From NCBI RefSeq assembly GCF_900142645.1, contig NZ_FRBP01000012.1, forward strand, positions 62,001-126,000: 64,000 nt of DNA, in the 5' to 3' direction. Both the position numbers and the translations under genes were made by a program. Below the pieces are notes generated by a model. The model had not been told where the DNA came from and ran no database searches. It saw only the letters and a list, made by a program, of their open reading frames with translations. Origin of the DNA: Eubacterium callanderi (lineage in GTDB: Bacteria; Bacillota; Clostridia; Eubacteriales; Eubacteriaceae). Of the stretch, positions 17,270 to 26,743 are shown piece after piece; position 1 is the first letter of the stretch, and each line of letters begins with the position of its first letter.

Positions 17270-17979
17270 CCAATCACCTCCGTCATTAATGTAGCCTCAA
17301 CATACTCATCAATTGGTCTGCACTCAACCATATCGAGCTGTTTGATTCGGATCAGGAGTGCTGAAAAGGACACTCCGATCTGTGCTGCCATTTTCTTTAT
17401 GATAATTCGATCCTTTGGAGCAAATACACTGTCTCCATAGATCTTAAGCTTGTTTCCATTGTTAAAGTCCTTCAATGCAGCTTCTACAATAAAGTAAGGC
17501 ATCAGAAGTGCTGCAGCAAGCTTGTCAGCCTGCGTTTCAGCCAGATTGAAATGCTTCTTCATCTCAGCTAACGAATACTCCCGCTCCGCGTCGAATGTCC
17601 GCTGGAACTGGGGCACTGGATTGTGGCGATTAATAATGAAATGTGCCACCTCGTGCGCGATGGTAAAGCGGCGTTTCCCGCTCTCTGTTTCCTTTCGAAG
17701 ATTAGCTTCCACAACGATTGTTCCCAAAGGGAAAAGAAATGGAACGATCTTGTTTCCTCTTTTTACCTTCAAAGGTGTAATTCCGTCTGACAGAAATCCG
17801 ATTTTATCGTAATCGTCCTCTGCGTAAGTTTCATATACAACGTTAAGTCCCATTGAATTAGCAATGCCTTCAATATCCACACACCTTGGAAGGCCTGCTA
17901 TTCCTGACTTTTTAATGTAGGTCAGAACTACTCCTGTACCGAGCTCATCAAGCTCTCTGTTTGGAATAAAGTGTTTCAA
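17266..17979 (-). CDS. ImmA/IrrE family metallo-endopeptidase
   Basis: A 237-residue protein with the zinc protease motif HEVAH (109-113: His109, Glu110, His113) followed by FIINRH, and a helical C-terminal half. ImmA proteases cleave the repressor of a mobile element after a signal, and IrrE-type proteases cleave DdrO after DNA damage. Here it shares an operon with a LexA-like protein that cannot cleave itself (18490-18930), the natural candidate substrate. It is coupled by ATGA overlaps on both sides. Confidence 0.85.
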   Translation of the reverse strand: MKHFIPNRELDELGTGVVLTYIKKSGIAGLPRCVDIEGIANSMGLNVVYETYAEDDYDKIGFLSDGITPLKVKRGNKIVPFLFPLGTIVVEANLRKETESGKRRFTIAHEVAHFIINRHNPVPQFQRTFDAEREYSLAEMKKHFNLAETQADKLAAALLMPYFIVEAALKDFNNGNKLKIYGDSVFAPKDRIIIKKMAAQIGVSFSALLIRIKQLDMVECRPIDEYVEATLMTEVIG

Positions 17980-18236
17980 GCTGAGTCAACCTCCGTCTGG
18001 TCCGGATCCTCAATGGTATACACATACCAGGTTGATCCTAACCGATATATATTTTTTACCGCACTCCCAATTGCAATGGTGTAGCGAATTCCTTCAAACT
18101 CATTGTTGACCGGTCCGGCCATATGGATGACTCTGTCAATATTCCAGGTACGTCCATCCTCCCAGAAGATCTTCTTCGGGACAATGGAGCCATCAGCATA
18201 AGTAATGCTTTCTACACTGACGTTCACTCTGCTCAT
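17976..18236 (-). CDS. Hypothetical element protein
   Basis: About 86 residues from the ATG at 18236 (MSRVNVSVESITYADGS...); the frame runs further upstream without an RBS. It is beta-rich, with PKKIFWEDGRTWNIDRVIHMA and YRLGSTWYVYTIEDPD. This resembles a small family common in Firmicute mobile elements, possibly with an OB or SH3-like fold. No catalytic motif is visible. It overlaps the ImmA gene by 4 bases. Function unknown. Confidence 0.55.
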   Translation of the reverse strand: MSRVNVSVESITYADGSIVPKKIFWEDGRTWNIDRVIHMAGPVNNEFEGIRYTIAIGSAVKNIYRLGSTWYVYTIEDPDQTEVDSA

Positions 18237-18274
18237 ACATAACCAACCTCCAGATCGTATACTTTCCCATATTC

Positions 18275-18466
18275 TTATGCGTGCAGCACTGCAGGCTTGC
18301 AATGCCCATTCACGGCGATTATGGGGATTCGGATTGTTTCACCGAATCGATTTAATCTGGTCATGGAGCTGCATTCTTCGCATTCCATCCATCCGTCAGT
18401 TTCCTCCAAAAAGAGGTTGTGATTTACATGTCCACACACAGGGCACTTCACATCATACTGTTTCAT
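18275..18466 (-). CDS. Small zinc-ribbon hypothetical protein
   Basis: A 63-residue protein with CPVCGH (8-13) and CEEC (29-32), forming a zinc ribbon. GGGAGG lies 8 bases before the ATG. It sits between the LexA-like gene and the 86-residue gene in one minus-strand operon. Function unknown. Confidence 0.55.
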   Translation of the reverse strand: MKQYDVKCPVCGHVNHNLFLEETDGWMECEECSSMTRLNRFGETIRIPIIAVNGHCKPAVLHA

Positions 18467-18489
18467 CGGCTAATCCTCCCTTAAAAAGT

Positions 18490-18930
18490 TTATATCGCCT
18501 TGATCACATGACTTAGAACTCCCTGACAGATCAGCGAACTGATCAGAATCTTCTTATCCGGATATACTTCCTGGTTCATATACTCAAGAACAACCTTGCG
18601 GGATTCCTTGTCGATTCCCGCATAACGCTTCAGCGTATTCTCATTGTTCTCATCTAGTGCGGGTTCACCACAGTTGATTGCACCGACAGCATCTACCTGC
18701 TCGGACTCAACTATAATCTTGCCCATGTCCGGAATGGATATCCTTCCATCCTGGTAAGAAATCATGCCCTTCTTATCCATCGCCACAAGATACTTATACG
18801 CAGTGCTTCTGACAACACCCATCGCATTGGAAATCTGCGTGATGGTAGGCATGAGGCCGTTATACTCCCTATAATAGCCACTGATATACTCTTTGATTCT
18901 GTCCATTAGTTCTGGATCCTTAGTATTCAT
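18490..18930 (-). CDS. LexA-like repressor with the S24 catalytic core missing
   Basis: A 146-residue protein. Residues 1-65 form a LexA-type winged HTH (MPTITQISNAMGVVRSTAYKYLVAM). A LexA-like linker, VDAVGAINCGEP (about 78-89), is the usual region around the self-cleavage site. It then jumps directly to ALDENNENTLKRYAG...GVLSHVIK, a typical C-terminal end of S24-family repressors. About 50 residues that normally carry the GDSM serine and the catalytic lysine are absent. The frame is intact, so a stable protein that cannot self-cleave is predicted. It heads the operon that also encodes ImmA. An AGAGG sequence precedes the ATG. Confidence 0.75.
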   Translation of the reverse strand: MNTKDPELMDRIKEYISGYYREYNGLMPTITQISNAMGVVRSTAYKYLVAMDKKGMISYQDGRISIPDMGKIIVESEQVDAVGAINCGEPALDENNENTLKRYAGIDKESRKVVLEYMNQEVYPDKKILISSLICQGVLSHVIKAI

Positions 18931-19117
18931 AAAAGGATCCTCTCTTTCTAATTCTAAATCTATACCGGAAATAAGTTGTTTCCACCTGCGATATGGTCAT
19001 TATAGAATATATGTTCGTGGTCTGCAAGCACTTTTTGTGCCAAAAGAAGAAGGTGTCGCCATCAGACAACACCTTCCACGATTATCGTTATAAAATTGTG
19101 ATTTGTTCGTCAGAAAA

Positions 19118-19742
19118 TCAGAATAACTGACCTGGAAGCTTCAATTTTTCCTTGGTAGGAAATGTAGCGTCATACTTCTCGGCTTCATTTTCATCTACCA
19201 TATAGCCTTCCGGTGTAGCATACTCTCCAGTGATTCCATCCAGGTAACCGGGAATCAGCTCCTTGCACAGAAAAAAAGATGCATCCTCACCTTCTGGTAA
19301 TCCGTGGTAACGAATACCATACTCACTGGCATACGTAAAACCGCTCTTTCCATAGAAATCAATGTTTCCTTCGAAGCATACAGCTCCAAATCCCATAGCG
19401 GCAACCTTCTCAAGCGAATAATCCAACAGGATTTTACCATAGCCCTTTCTCTTAAGCTCTGGTGTGATACAGATTGGACCCATGGTTATAATCGGAACAT
19501 CTCTTCCATCATCTGATTTGATCACTGCCTTCATAAACATATTCTGTCCAATCATCTTTCCATCCAACTCCATTACGAAATCGAGTTCTGGAATAAACGC
19601 AGGATCCTCTCGCAATTGATTGAGCACATAATGCTCCAGACATCCCGGACGATACACGTTCCAAAATGATTCTCTTACAAGGTTTTCTACTACACGATAT
19701 TCTTTTTTTCTCTAAACGAATGTTAATGACATTTGTATTCAT
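19118..19742 (-). pseudogene. GNAT family N-acetyltransferase, frameshifted at a poly-A run
   Basis: From 19657 down, a 179-residue frame reads as a GNAT fold with the acetyl-CoA motif ITPELKRKGYGKILLDYSLEK and FYGKSGF. The natural N-terminus (MNTNVINIRLEKK) is encoded from the ATG at 19742 in another frame. The two join if one A is removed from the seven-A run (seven T at 19703-19709 on the + strand), giving ...EKKEYRVVENLVRESF... into VYRPGC. It is a frameshifted gene, a phase-variable switch or a sequencing error. Shorter translation from an internal start would lack the first strand of the fold. Confidence 0.7.
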
Positions 19743-19900
19743 TATTTATTTCCTCCTGAAAATTGATGACGTTCAATGCTTTCGAAAAGCGGGAGGTTTT
19801 GCGATTGTCAGCAAACCTCCCGGTTATGCCACAATCTCCAGTGTTCTGCTAATTGTCAAAAAGCAAACTCCTTTTTCATAAATGATTATTTAATTGGTAA

Positions 19901-20677
19901 CTAGATCTCGGTCAGCCATTCATCTACGCTATCCTTGTTCCAGATACCATCAATATAACATTCTCTTGCAAGACCAGCAATCTCAAATCCATTTTCTTCT
20001 GCATATTTCATAATGTAGGCGTATGCCTCACCAATCTGATCATATGCACCTTTGTGGAAGATACTGATCACCTTTGTCTCAGGAAGCCGTCTGAATTTGA
20101 TAGTGTCACTCTCAACACCCATGGCTGTTACAGCTTCGTTATGTCTGATTTGAATGTCTGTTTCCTTATGCTCTCCGTCAAGATACTCGCAAAATTCATA
20201 AGGTGGCTCCGCACATTTCAGATTCGGATTGAGCTTCATACACTCTGCTCCCTGAGCAGGAATCCACTGCATACTGTCTTCATACTTGTCCAGTACAGTT
20301 TCTGAATAATAAACGATCATTTCCGGAATAGTCTTTTCTGTTACCTGATATTTCATCTCTTCATCCTCCAATATGTGATTGATTATGGAGAGGCGAATAT
20401 CAATGTCATCCCTTTGCTCCTGCAGTGCTTTCGCTTTCTCGGTAAAGATCTTTCTTGCATCCTTACCATTCATAATGTCTCTGATCTCATCTATGGATAG
20501 ACCAAGCTGTCTATACGCTTTGATCTGAGCCGCTCTTGCCAGCTGACTGGTTTCATAAAAACGATATCCGGTCCAGAAATCAATCGATACCGGTATCAGA
20601 AGGCCTTCTCTTTCATAAAACCTGAGCGCCTTTACTGTCAGATGAGACAGCTTCGAAAATTCACCGATCTTTAGCAT
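19901..20677 (-). CDS. MerR family regulator with GyrI-like effector domain
   Basis: About 258 residues from the ATG at 20677, which has AAGGAGGT 9 bases upstream. The MerR HTH (MLKIGEFSKLSHLTVKALRFYEREGLL, about residues 1-70) is followed by a coiled-coil dimerisation helix (about 80-115). A GyrI-like small-molecule domain (about 120-258) contains FCEYLDGEHKETDIQIRHNEAV and RLPETKVISIFHKGAYDQIGEAYAYI. This is the BltR/TipA-like plan of multidrug-sensing activators. Its own promoter shows the MerR 19-base spacer with a dyad, so autoregulation is predicted. Confidence 0.85.
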   Translation of the reverse strand: MLKIGEFSKLSHLTVKALRFYEREGLLIPVSIDFWTGYRFYETSQLARAAQIKAYRQLGLSIDEIRDIMNGKDARKIFTEKAKALQEQRDDIDIRLSIINHILEDEEMKYQVTEKTIPEMIVYYSETVLDKYEDSMQWIPAQGAECMKLNPNLKCAEPPYEFCEYLDGEHKETDIQIRHNEAVTAMGVESDTIKFRRLPETKVISIFHKGAYDQIGEAYAYIMKYAEENGFEIAGLARECYIDGIWNKDSVDEWLTEI

Positions 20678-20707
20678 GTGACATTCACCTCCTTCGTTAC
20701 AATCCAT

Positions 20708-20738
20708 ATTCTGGATGCTCCCCTAAGGGGAGAGTCAA
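20708..20738 (-). promoter_or_regulatory. MerR-type promoter with 19-bp spacer and operator dyad
   Basis: On the minus strand, TTGACT (+ strand 20733-20738) and CAGAAT (20708-20713) are 19 bases apart. The spacer holds the perfect dyad CTCCCCTAAGGGGAG (20718-20732). Over-long 19-bp spacers carrying a dyad are the hallmark of MerR-activated promoters. It lies about 30 bases before the MerR start codon. Confidence 0.8.
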
Positions 20739-20768
20739 GAGTCTTTTTAAATCTTTTTCAGATGATTA

Positions 20769-22346
20769 TCACTCTATAGAATCCAATGCCTTTTTCAGCA
20801 TTTCTCTATATTCATTTCGGACCTCCGTCGGCCCTTCAATTTTGATTTTTCCTGCAGATCCGAATACCCAGCGATAGAAGGTTGGGCTTGCGCAGACCTT
20901 AACCGTTGTCCGGAACTGTTCCTCACCGACGCTACGAGTCTTGATCTTCATACCGAACTTATCTACCACAGACTTCATACAGCAGTTGTCACAAAGCAAG
21001 GTCACGTCAACTGCTTCATCTGTAGAGAACATACGGAAGACTTCGGTTGTGTATTTGGATACATCATAGCCCTTCGGCTTCTTAACAGCCTTCTCTGTCA
21101 GCAGCTCCGGTTGCTTCTTAATGCGGTCTACTCGATAGGTGCGAACAGACTCCCTCTCATCACAGTAACCAGTCAGATAGTAATAGTCGCCATCCCAGAT
21201 CAGATCAAATGGACTGACTGTATATGGTTTCCCATCGTTCCTGAGCACTTCCTTCTTCTTACCATTGATTTCAAAATAATAGAAGGAAATCTTCACGCCG
21301 GCATTAATGGCATCATTGATTGCATCAACAATGTAATAGCCTTTTTCATTCTCTGACTTCACACGGCCGGTGATATGCACAGATCTCTTTAACTTATCTG
21401 CATTGGTCTCACTGGTCAAAGAAATTAGCTTTTCAATCAGGCTCTCACTCTTCTTCTCCGTAATGAACTTGGAAGACTGCACTGCATCGATCAGAAGCTT
21501 TAACTCCGGCACAAAGAACTTGCGGTCTGCCAGGTAGTATTCCCAGGCACGCTTACGCTCTCCAATAATCTCGAATCCAGCTGCTCGAAGCAAATCAATA
21601 TCCTTAGGCACGGTGGTTCTATGCACAAGAATATTGTGCTGCTCCATCATGCAGTCAGTGATCTGCTTTGTGGAAAGGGTATGTTCCTCATCGGTCTGCG
21701 TCAGAAGCATCTGATAGAGATATATGATGCGAAGCCTTGTATCGTTGTCCTCTGCCTTTGGTTCAATCACTACTTCTGTTTTGGTTGCCTGATCAGCTAA
21801 GATAACATCAGCAATTACCTGCGCTGCAAGCTTAGATCCAAGCTCATTTGGATGACAGCCATCCTCAGCAAAGATATCCTGCTTAGCTGCTTCCTCATAG
21901 AAGCACTTACCTACATCGGCAATCAAAGCTCCGTTCTGATCGGCAGCCTCATGATAAGCATCATACATCTTCTGAAACATCTCATCATAATCCATACCGA
22001 AGGATTCCAGCTGCTTGCCGCCCTTCTGATAAGCCCAGGTGGCATACAGAACCGGTACTGCTCCGTTGGCACGAATACGCTCGCACAGCAATGCAGTATT
22101 ATTCAAGAAGCTTTCCCTGGAAGTAATCGGGCCGTTGCTCATCTCCTGGAGAATTACATAATCCCACTTCTCATTCTCCAGAGCCGCTTGCGTCATTCCT
22201 CCCATCTTGGTGTTAGGATTCAACTGCTCGGCAAGGCGTGCTCCACCACGGGTGTGCTGAACCACTTCGGCATCTATTAAGTTAGCCAGGGTATCTGGCA
22301 TGTTGTTTGCAAAAGTAAAACTATTGCCAAGCATTAACACTCTCAT
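20769..22346 (-). CDS. SGNH hydrolase - HTH - WYL domain fusion protein
   Basis: A 525-residue multidomain protein. Residues 1-185 form an SGNH/GDSL hydrolase-like domain with GNS (7-9, Ser9) and the late DGCH block (Asp162, His165). An HTH region follows at about 200-270, and a WYL domain at about 345-520 contains SPFDLIWDGDYYYLTGYCDE and RTYRVDRIKKQ. WYL proteins are ligand-sensing regulators often found with phage-defence loci. Fusion of a hydrolase domain in front of one is unusual. Its ATG lies 2 bases after the stop of the large coiled-coil gene, so the two are translationally coupled. Confidence 0.75.
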   Translation of the reverse strand: MRVLMLGNSFTFANNMPDTLANLIDAEVVQHTRGGARLAEQLNPNTKMGGMTQAALENEKWDYVILQEMSNGPITSRESFLNNTALLCERIRANGAVPVLYATWAYQKGGKQLESFGMDYDEMFQKMYDAYHEAADQNGALIADVGKCFYEEAAKQDIFAEDGCHPNELGSKLAAQVIADVILADQATKTEVVIEPKAEDNDTRLRIIYLYQMLLTQTDEEHTLSTKQITDCMMEQHNILVHRTTVPKDIDLLRAAGFEIIGERKRAWEYYLADRKFFVPELKLLIDAVQSSKFITEKKSESLIEKLISLTSETNADKLKRSVHITGRVKSENEKGYYIVDAINDAINAGVKISFYYFEINGKKKEVLRNDGKPYTVSPFDLIWDGDYYYLTGYCDERESVRTYRVDRIKKQPELLTEKAVKKPKGYDVSKYTTEVFRMFSTDEAVDVTLLCDNCCMKSVVDKFGMKIKTRSVGEEQFRTTVKVCASPTFYRWVFGSAGKIKIEGPTEVRNEYREMLKKALDSIE

Positions 22347-22348
22347 AT

Positions 22349-25300
22349 TTAACAGTCCTCGTTATTACTCATTAACAATGCTAAACAGCGAGTTCTCTCT
22401 TCTGGATTTAATTTCTTAAAATAGAAAACCACATCTTCAATCATTGCTTTACTTACAATTTGGTCGGCTTCTATTTTCATTTTCTCAACAGCTTCTATTG
22501 TTTCTTGTTTTAAAAATGCTGGTAAAATTCGGGTGTTATCCTTCCATATATGTATTTCTTCTCTTGTCTGGTTTCCTAAAGTAAGATACTGAGTTCTCCA
22601 TACATGATCCTTTGTATCGATTGCATTTTCTGCACTCGAAATAACATCTTCAAGAACTGCATCAACATCAAAATCTAATTCTGCATCAGAGTATTTATTT
22701 CTTAATGAAGCAATTTCTTTCTGTAATAATTTTCTATCATTCACAGCTTCCTTCAAAACATTAATATCTGATACAAAATTATCTAAGGCTGTATTAAGCT
22801 CTTCAAAATCCTGCAAATCACGAGTAGCCATTCGATAGTTCATTACCATAGCAATGCAACTTTGGACATTTTCAATATCTTCTAATGTTTGTGTATTAGC
22901 TAAATCTTCCCAGATATTTTCCATATCTTGTTGCATTCTCTTTTTAGCAGAATCGAGTTTTGCTACACATTGATCCAATTGTGTATGTAATCGCTTTGCA
23001 TCATTTCCTAAGGCTAATTCGTATTTTGATAATCGTTCTAACAAATCCTTAGCCTTTGCAAGCATATCAGAAACGTCCGTATAATTTTTGGTGGATACTT
23101 TTTTATATGCAGTTAAATACTTTTGTCCATCCGAAAGCAGTTCCTGTCGGCTTCTAATTTCATCCTTTTTAGCTAACTCAGCATCACCTTTTGCTGACAA
23201 TTTCTTTGCATAAGTAGCAAATCTAAATTTCACTAATTTCTCATTGCACCGCTTAACATGCTTTTCAAACTGAGTCATTGCTTCTACAGATTTACAATGA
23301 ATAGTACCCTCCAACCAATTTTCAAAACACGTGTCAACGATATTTCTTGCCTCGTTTCCCAACTCTAATAACCGATTTCTATATTCTTCGCTGATAGTAA
23401 AACCATTTTCATTAAATATTGAATATAAAGGAATTTCATCGATTGTCTCAAGTGCAACTAGCGCATTATATACATTACCTCTTTCATACGCGGTTTCGAG
23501 TTCGTCTTCAACCTTAACAATTCTGTCATCCCAATCTTTTCGGGCTCTAGCTGCGATTTCAAATCTAGAATTGGCTAATTTGTAATTTACTTCAAGAGAC
23601 TCCGGTACTCCGTTATCATCAGCAAATTTCTGAATTTCTCTCTGCAAACGAATTACAGCATCTAAGTCTGTCGTTGCATCTAAGCGATTAATATATTGCT
23701 GGAATTTGGCTTCAACAGCATTAGTATCAATTAAAATCAATTTGGATGTTCTGATTAAGTCCATATTGATTTTTTTATCCTTGATAATAACTTCATCTTT
23801 CCAACGAATAATGCTGTTTTGTGAGCCATTATAGTGGATTCTTACACAGTAACTATGATTTGCAAGTAATACTGCAAGCATCATCAAAGCAGACTCTTCA
23901 CTCAAGCCATACGGCGGATAACAATATTTTTCTAAAAATTGAACACAATCATACTTTTTAGAAGAGTTCAAATCACTTACTGCTTCTTCATATACAGCTC
24001 TAGCTCTAGATTCTGCTGGTGGCATAATAGCATAGTTTGTGCTAATACATTTCCAAGAAGTAGCACTGCTTTCCATTAGCACTGCTGTAATCTTACTCCT
24101 TACATCTGATGTAAAATCATGAATGGTGTCGTAATTTACATTATTTGAAAGAAGCATTTTAATGATTTGACAATAATATTGACTTCCTTTTCCTGTAAAA
24201 TTATTCGAAGCAGTTAACAACCCGTCAAAATTAAACGAAACGACTTTTGGATATATACCTTCAAACACTTCTGTCAACGCAACCTGCAGACGCTTTTTCA
24301 GCTGAATTATTTCGTCAGGATATATGCACTGTCTTTGCTTTTTCAACATCTCAAATTCATTTCTCAAGATATCTTCAGCTTGGTTATAGTCATCAGAATA
24401 TGCTCTAGAATACATTTGACGGATGCTATCATCCATCTGATCCAATACATCATAATTCTTCAATGCAGATGCTAAGCGGTCCTCAGAATCATTAAGCAAC
24501 ATCAGCAATATTGGTGATCCTTGGAGTTCTTTAGCAAACATATGTAAGCGTTTAATGTATTGATAATCCGTATCTTTATTTACATAAATCCATATTAATC
24601 TGCCTTTTGGCACTGCAGCGCTCACGCTTGCCTTCCAAGTTTTCTTGTATTCTCCAATTAATTCTTTTGATACGTCTTCTGCAAGAAGAACCTCCTGTGA
24701 ATACTTCCACTCATTTGTAAGTATTTTATGCGTTGTACCAAAAGATGTTTCTTGCGGTTCGCTAAGCTCTCCTATTTCTAGGACTTTTGCAGTCTTAAAC
24801 ATTGCTCTGAAATCTGTTTTCCATGTAGCTGCAATTCGTTTCTTTTTGATTTTGTATTCATGAGCACCACGAGAATCTTCCATAAAGTCAAAACATCCTG
24901 CATGCTCATCAAATCCAAGTACTGCATACTCATTTTCAAGAAGTTCTAATTCGTCTTCTAATTCTGAGATGGTGAGTCCTGAACATAAAACCAATGCTTC
25001 TTTCGCATCTTCATAATCGCGAGTTTTAAACTTCAGAATACGTGCAATTAAGTTTGCTCTCAAAACTGCCAACAAACGATCGGAAAGTTTATCTCCTTGT
25101 TTTCTTAAAATATTATCATATCGAATACAATGCTGAGACAACTGTTTACCGTTTATCTCTGATGACAACATTTCTTGATACAGATCGCCACACATCAACT
25201 CTTCAGGAAGTACCAACGGTATTCCATTTTCAATTGAAGAATCCGCAACTTCTGCTATATACTGACTTATCAAAGTCATCGACGATCTATTTTGAAGATA

Positions 25301-25669
25301 ATCTGATAATTGCGTAAGCATAAATGTAGCCAGCGGGTGCATCGGATAGATTCCTTCAACAATCACTTTTCTAAACAGTGAATAATCTGCCCACACACCA
25401 CTTAATGACAGCCAACGATTCATCTGGGAATACAACTCTTCCCATTTTATTTCATTGTACTTCTGCCACTCAACTATGGTACTTTCAAACGCATCTCGGT
25501 TATTTCTGTATATTAAATTTGCAAATACAGTTTCCAAGTTTGATGAAATATGATATTTATCACTCTGGTCGTATCTGCCGATATATCTACTAATGTTTCT
25601 TGTTTGATCAACACGAACAAGATAACTCTTGGAGAACTGCGGTGCTCTACGAGCTGCTTTGAGACCGTA
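22349..25669 (-). pseudogene. Large helical/coiled-coil protein truncated at its N-terminus, probable defence-system ATPase remnant
   Basis: An open frame of about 1,100 codons. The first start-like codon is a TTG at 25537 without an RBS, yet the coding pattern continues upstream (...GRYDQSDKYHISSN) to about 25669, where the frame meets a stop inside the putative right att repeat. The 5' end therefore appears cut away. It begins in a region with YPMHPLATFMLTQLSDYL, like the segment after the AAA+ domain in large BREX/PglY-type or related ATPases. Long coiled coils occupy about residues 620-960. No Walker A is left. Family assignment is uncertain. AT-richer than its neighbours. Confidence 0.55.
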
Positions 25670-25671
25670 TT
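25664..25671. repeat. Candidate right attachment-site core (direct repeat, right copy)
   Basis: accgtatt at 25664-25671 matches 14508-14515. It coincides with the point where the large minus-strand reading frame is cut, which is where an element boundary would fall. Chromosomal gpmA begins about 90 bases further on. Confidence 0.4.
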
Positions 25672-25716
25672 ACTTACCGATTAGTTACAGTGTAATGTCA
25701 TTTTTATCTTCATAGA

Positions 25717-25736
25717 GCGGCAGAATAAGCCGCATT
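25717..25736 (-). terminator. Possible terminator hairpin after gpmA
   Basis: GCGGC and GCCGC arms (AGCGGCAGAATAAGCCGCAT on the + strand) lie just beyond the gpmA stop on the minus strand. There is no clear U-tract, so it may be a weak or factor-assisted terminator. Confidence 0.4.
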
Positions 25737-25759
25737 GAGAACAAACCGTTTTCCGTTTT

Positions 25760-26503
25760 TTATTTTGCTTTTCCCTGCTCAGCCACTTTTTTCATTCGTG
25801 TTTCAATAATGGATTGGTCTCCCAGGTAGTAATGGTCAGTCATATTAAAGTCATCGTCGAATTCATAAATCAAAGGAATACCGGTTGGGATATTGACACC
25901 CATGATCTCATCCTCCGACAGGTTTTCAAAATATTTAACCAGCGCGCGGATCGAGTTTCCGTGGGCTACCAGCAGAACGCGTTTGCCCTCAAGCATATCC
26001 TTTTTTATCACATTTTCATAATAAGGGATAACGCGAGTGATCGTATCCTTCAGGCTTTCTGCCAAAGGCAGCTCGCTTTTTTCCACATTTCGATACTGCT
26101 CCTGCAGCTGTGGGTTTCTGGGGTCATCCGGTTCCAGAGCCGGTGGACGGACGTCAAAGGATCGGCGCCAGATTTTGACCTGTTCCTCTCCGTATTTCTC
26201 TGCTGTCTCGGCCTTATTCAGCCCTTGCAAGGCGCCATAATGGCGTTCGTTAAGCTTCCAGTCCTTTATGACTGGCAGCCAGGCCCGGTCCATGGTATCC
26301 AAAACCACGTTTAAGGTATCCACCGCTCTTTTTAAAAAAGAGGTGTAACAGATATCAAAATCGTAGTCCTTTCCTTTTAGCATATTGCCAGCGTCTGCGG
26401 CTTCTTTAATACCTTTATTCGATAAAATTACGTCCGTCCATCCTGTAAACAGGTTCAGGCGGTTCCATTCACTTTCACCATGTCTTAAAAGTACAAGCTT
26501 CAT
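25760..26503 (-). CDS. gpmA: 2,3-bisphosphoglycerate-dependent phosphoglycerate mutase
   Basis: A 247-residue enzyme from the ATG at 26503, with GGAG 9 bases upstream; the frame is open further but lacks an [13 protein letters not shown] (5-14) carries the phosphorylated His8, and [10 protein letters not shown] carries the second catalytic His. [33 protein letters not shown] and [11 protein letters not shown] are diagnostic of the dPGM family. It interconverts 3- and 2-phosphoglycerate in glycolysis and gluconeogenesis. It flanks the right end of the integrative element. Confidence 0.95.
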   Translation of the reverse strand: MKLVLLRHGESEWNRLNLFTGWTDVILSNKGIKEAADAGNMLKGKDYDFDICYTSFLKRAVDTLNVVLDTMDRAWLPVIKDWKLNERHYGALQGLNKAETAEKYGEEQVKIWRRSFDVRPPALEPDDPRNPQLQEQYRNVEKSELPLAESLKDTITRVIPYYENVIKKDMLEGKRVLLVAHGNSIRALVKYFENLSEDEIMGVNIPTGIPLIYEFDDDFNMTDHYYLGDQSIIETRMKKVAEQGKAK

Positions 26504-26651
26504 CTTTATCATCTCCAGTTCTTTTAAAATTTTATACCCAAAAATTTCTGGAAATTGCATATTTTTCAAAAATGATTCTTTTTTATACCCAATTATTTTT
26601 TACAACTAAGATTCATTCTCATCTTTATCTAAATTTTACTTTAGAATCAAG

Positions 26652-26680
26652 TTGAAGTCCCTGCTGTTATCAACTATAAT
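26652..26680 (+). promoter_or_regulatory. Sigma-A-type promoter for the DHH phosphoesterase gene
   Basis: TTGAAG (26652-26657), a 17-base spacer and TATAAT (26675-26680), about 64 bases before the start codon at 26744. Confidence 0.65.
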
Positions 26681-26743
26681 TGACATACAGGCAATAAAAC
26701 ACCTGTTTGATGATAATAATATCTGAGAGGGAGAGCTAATATT

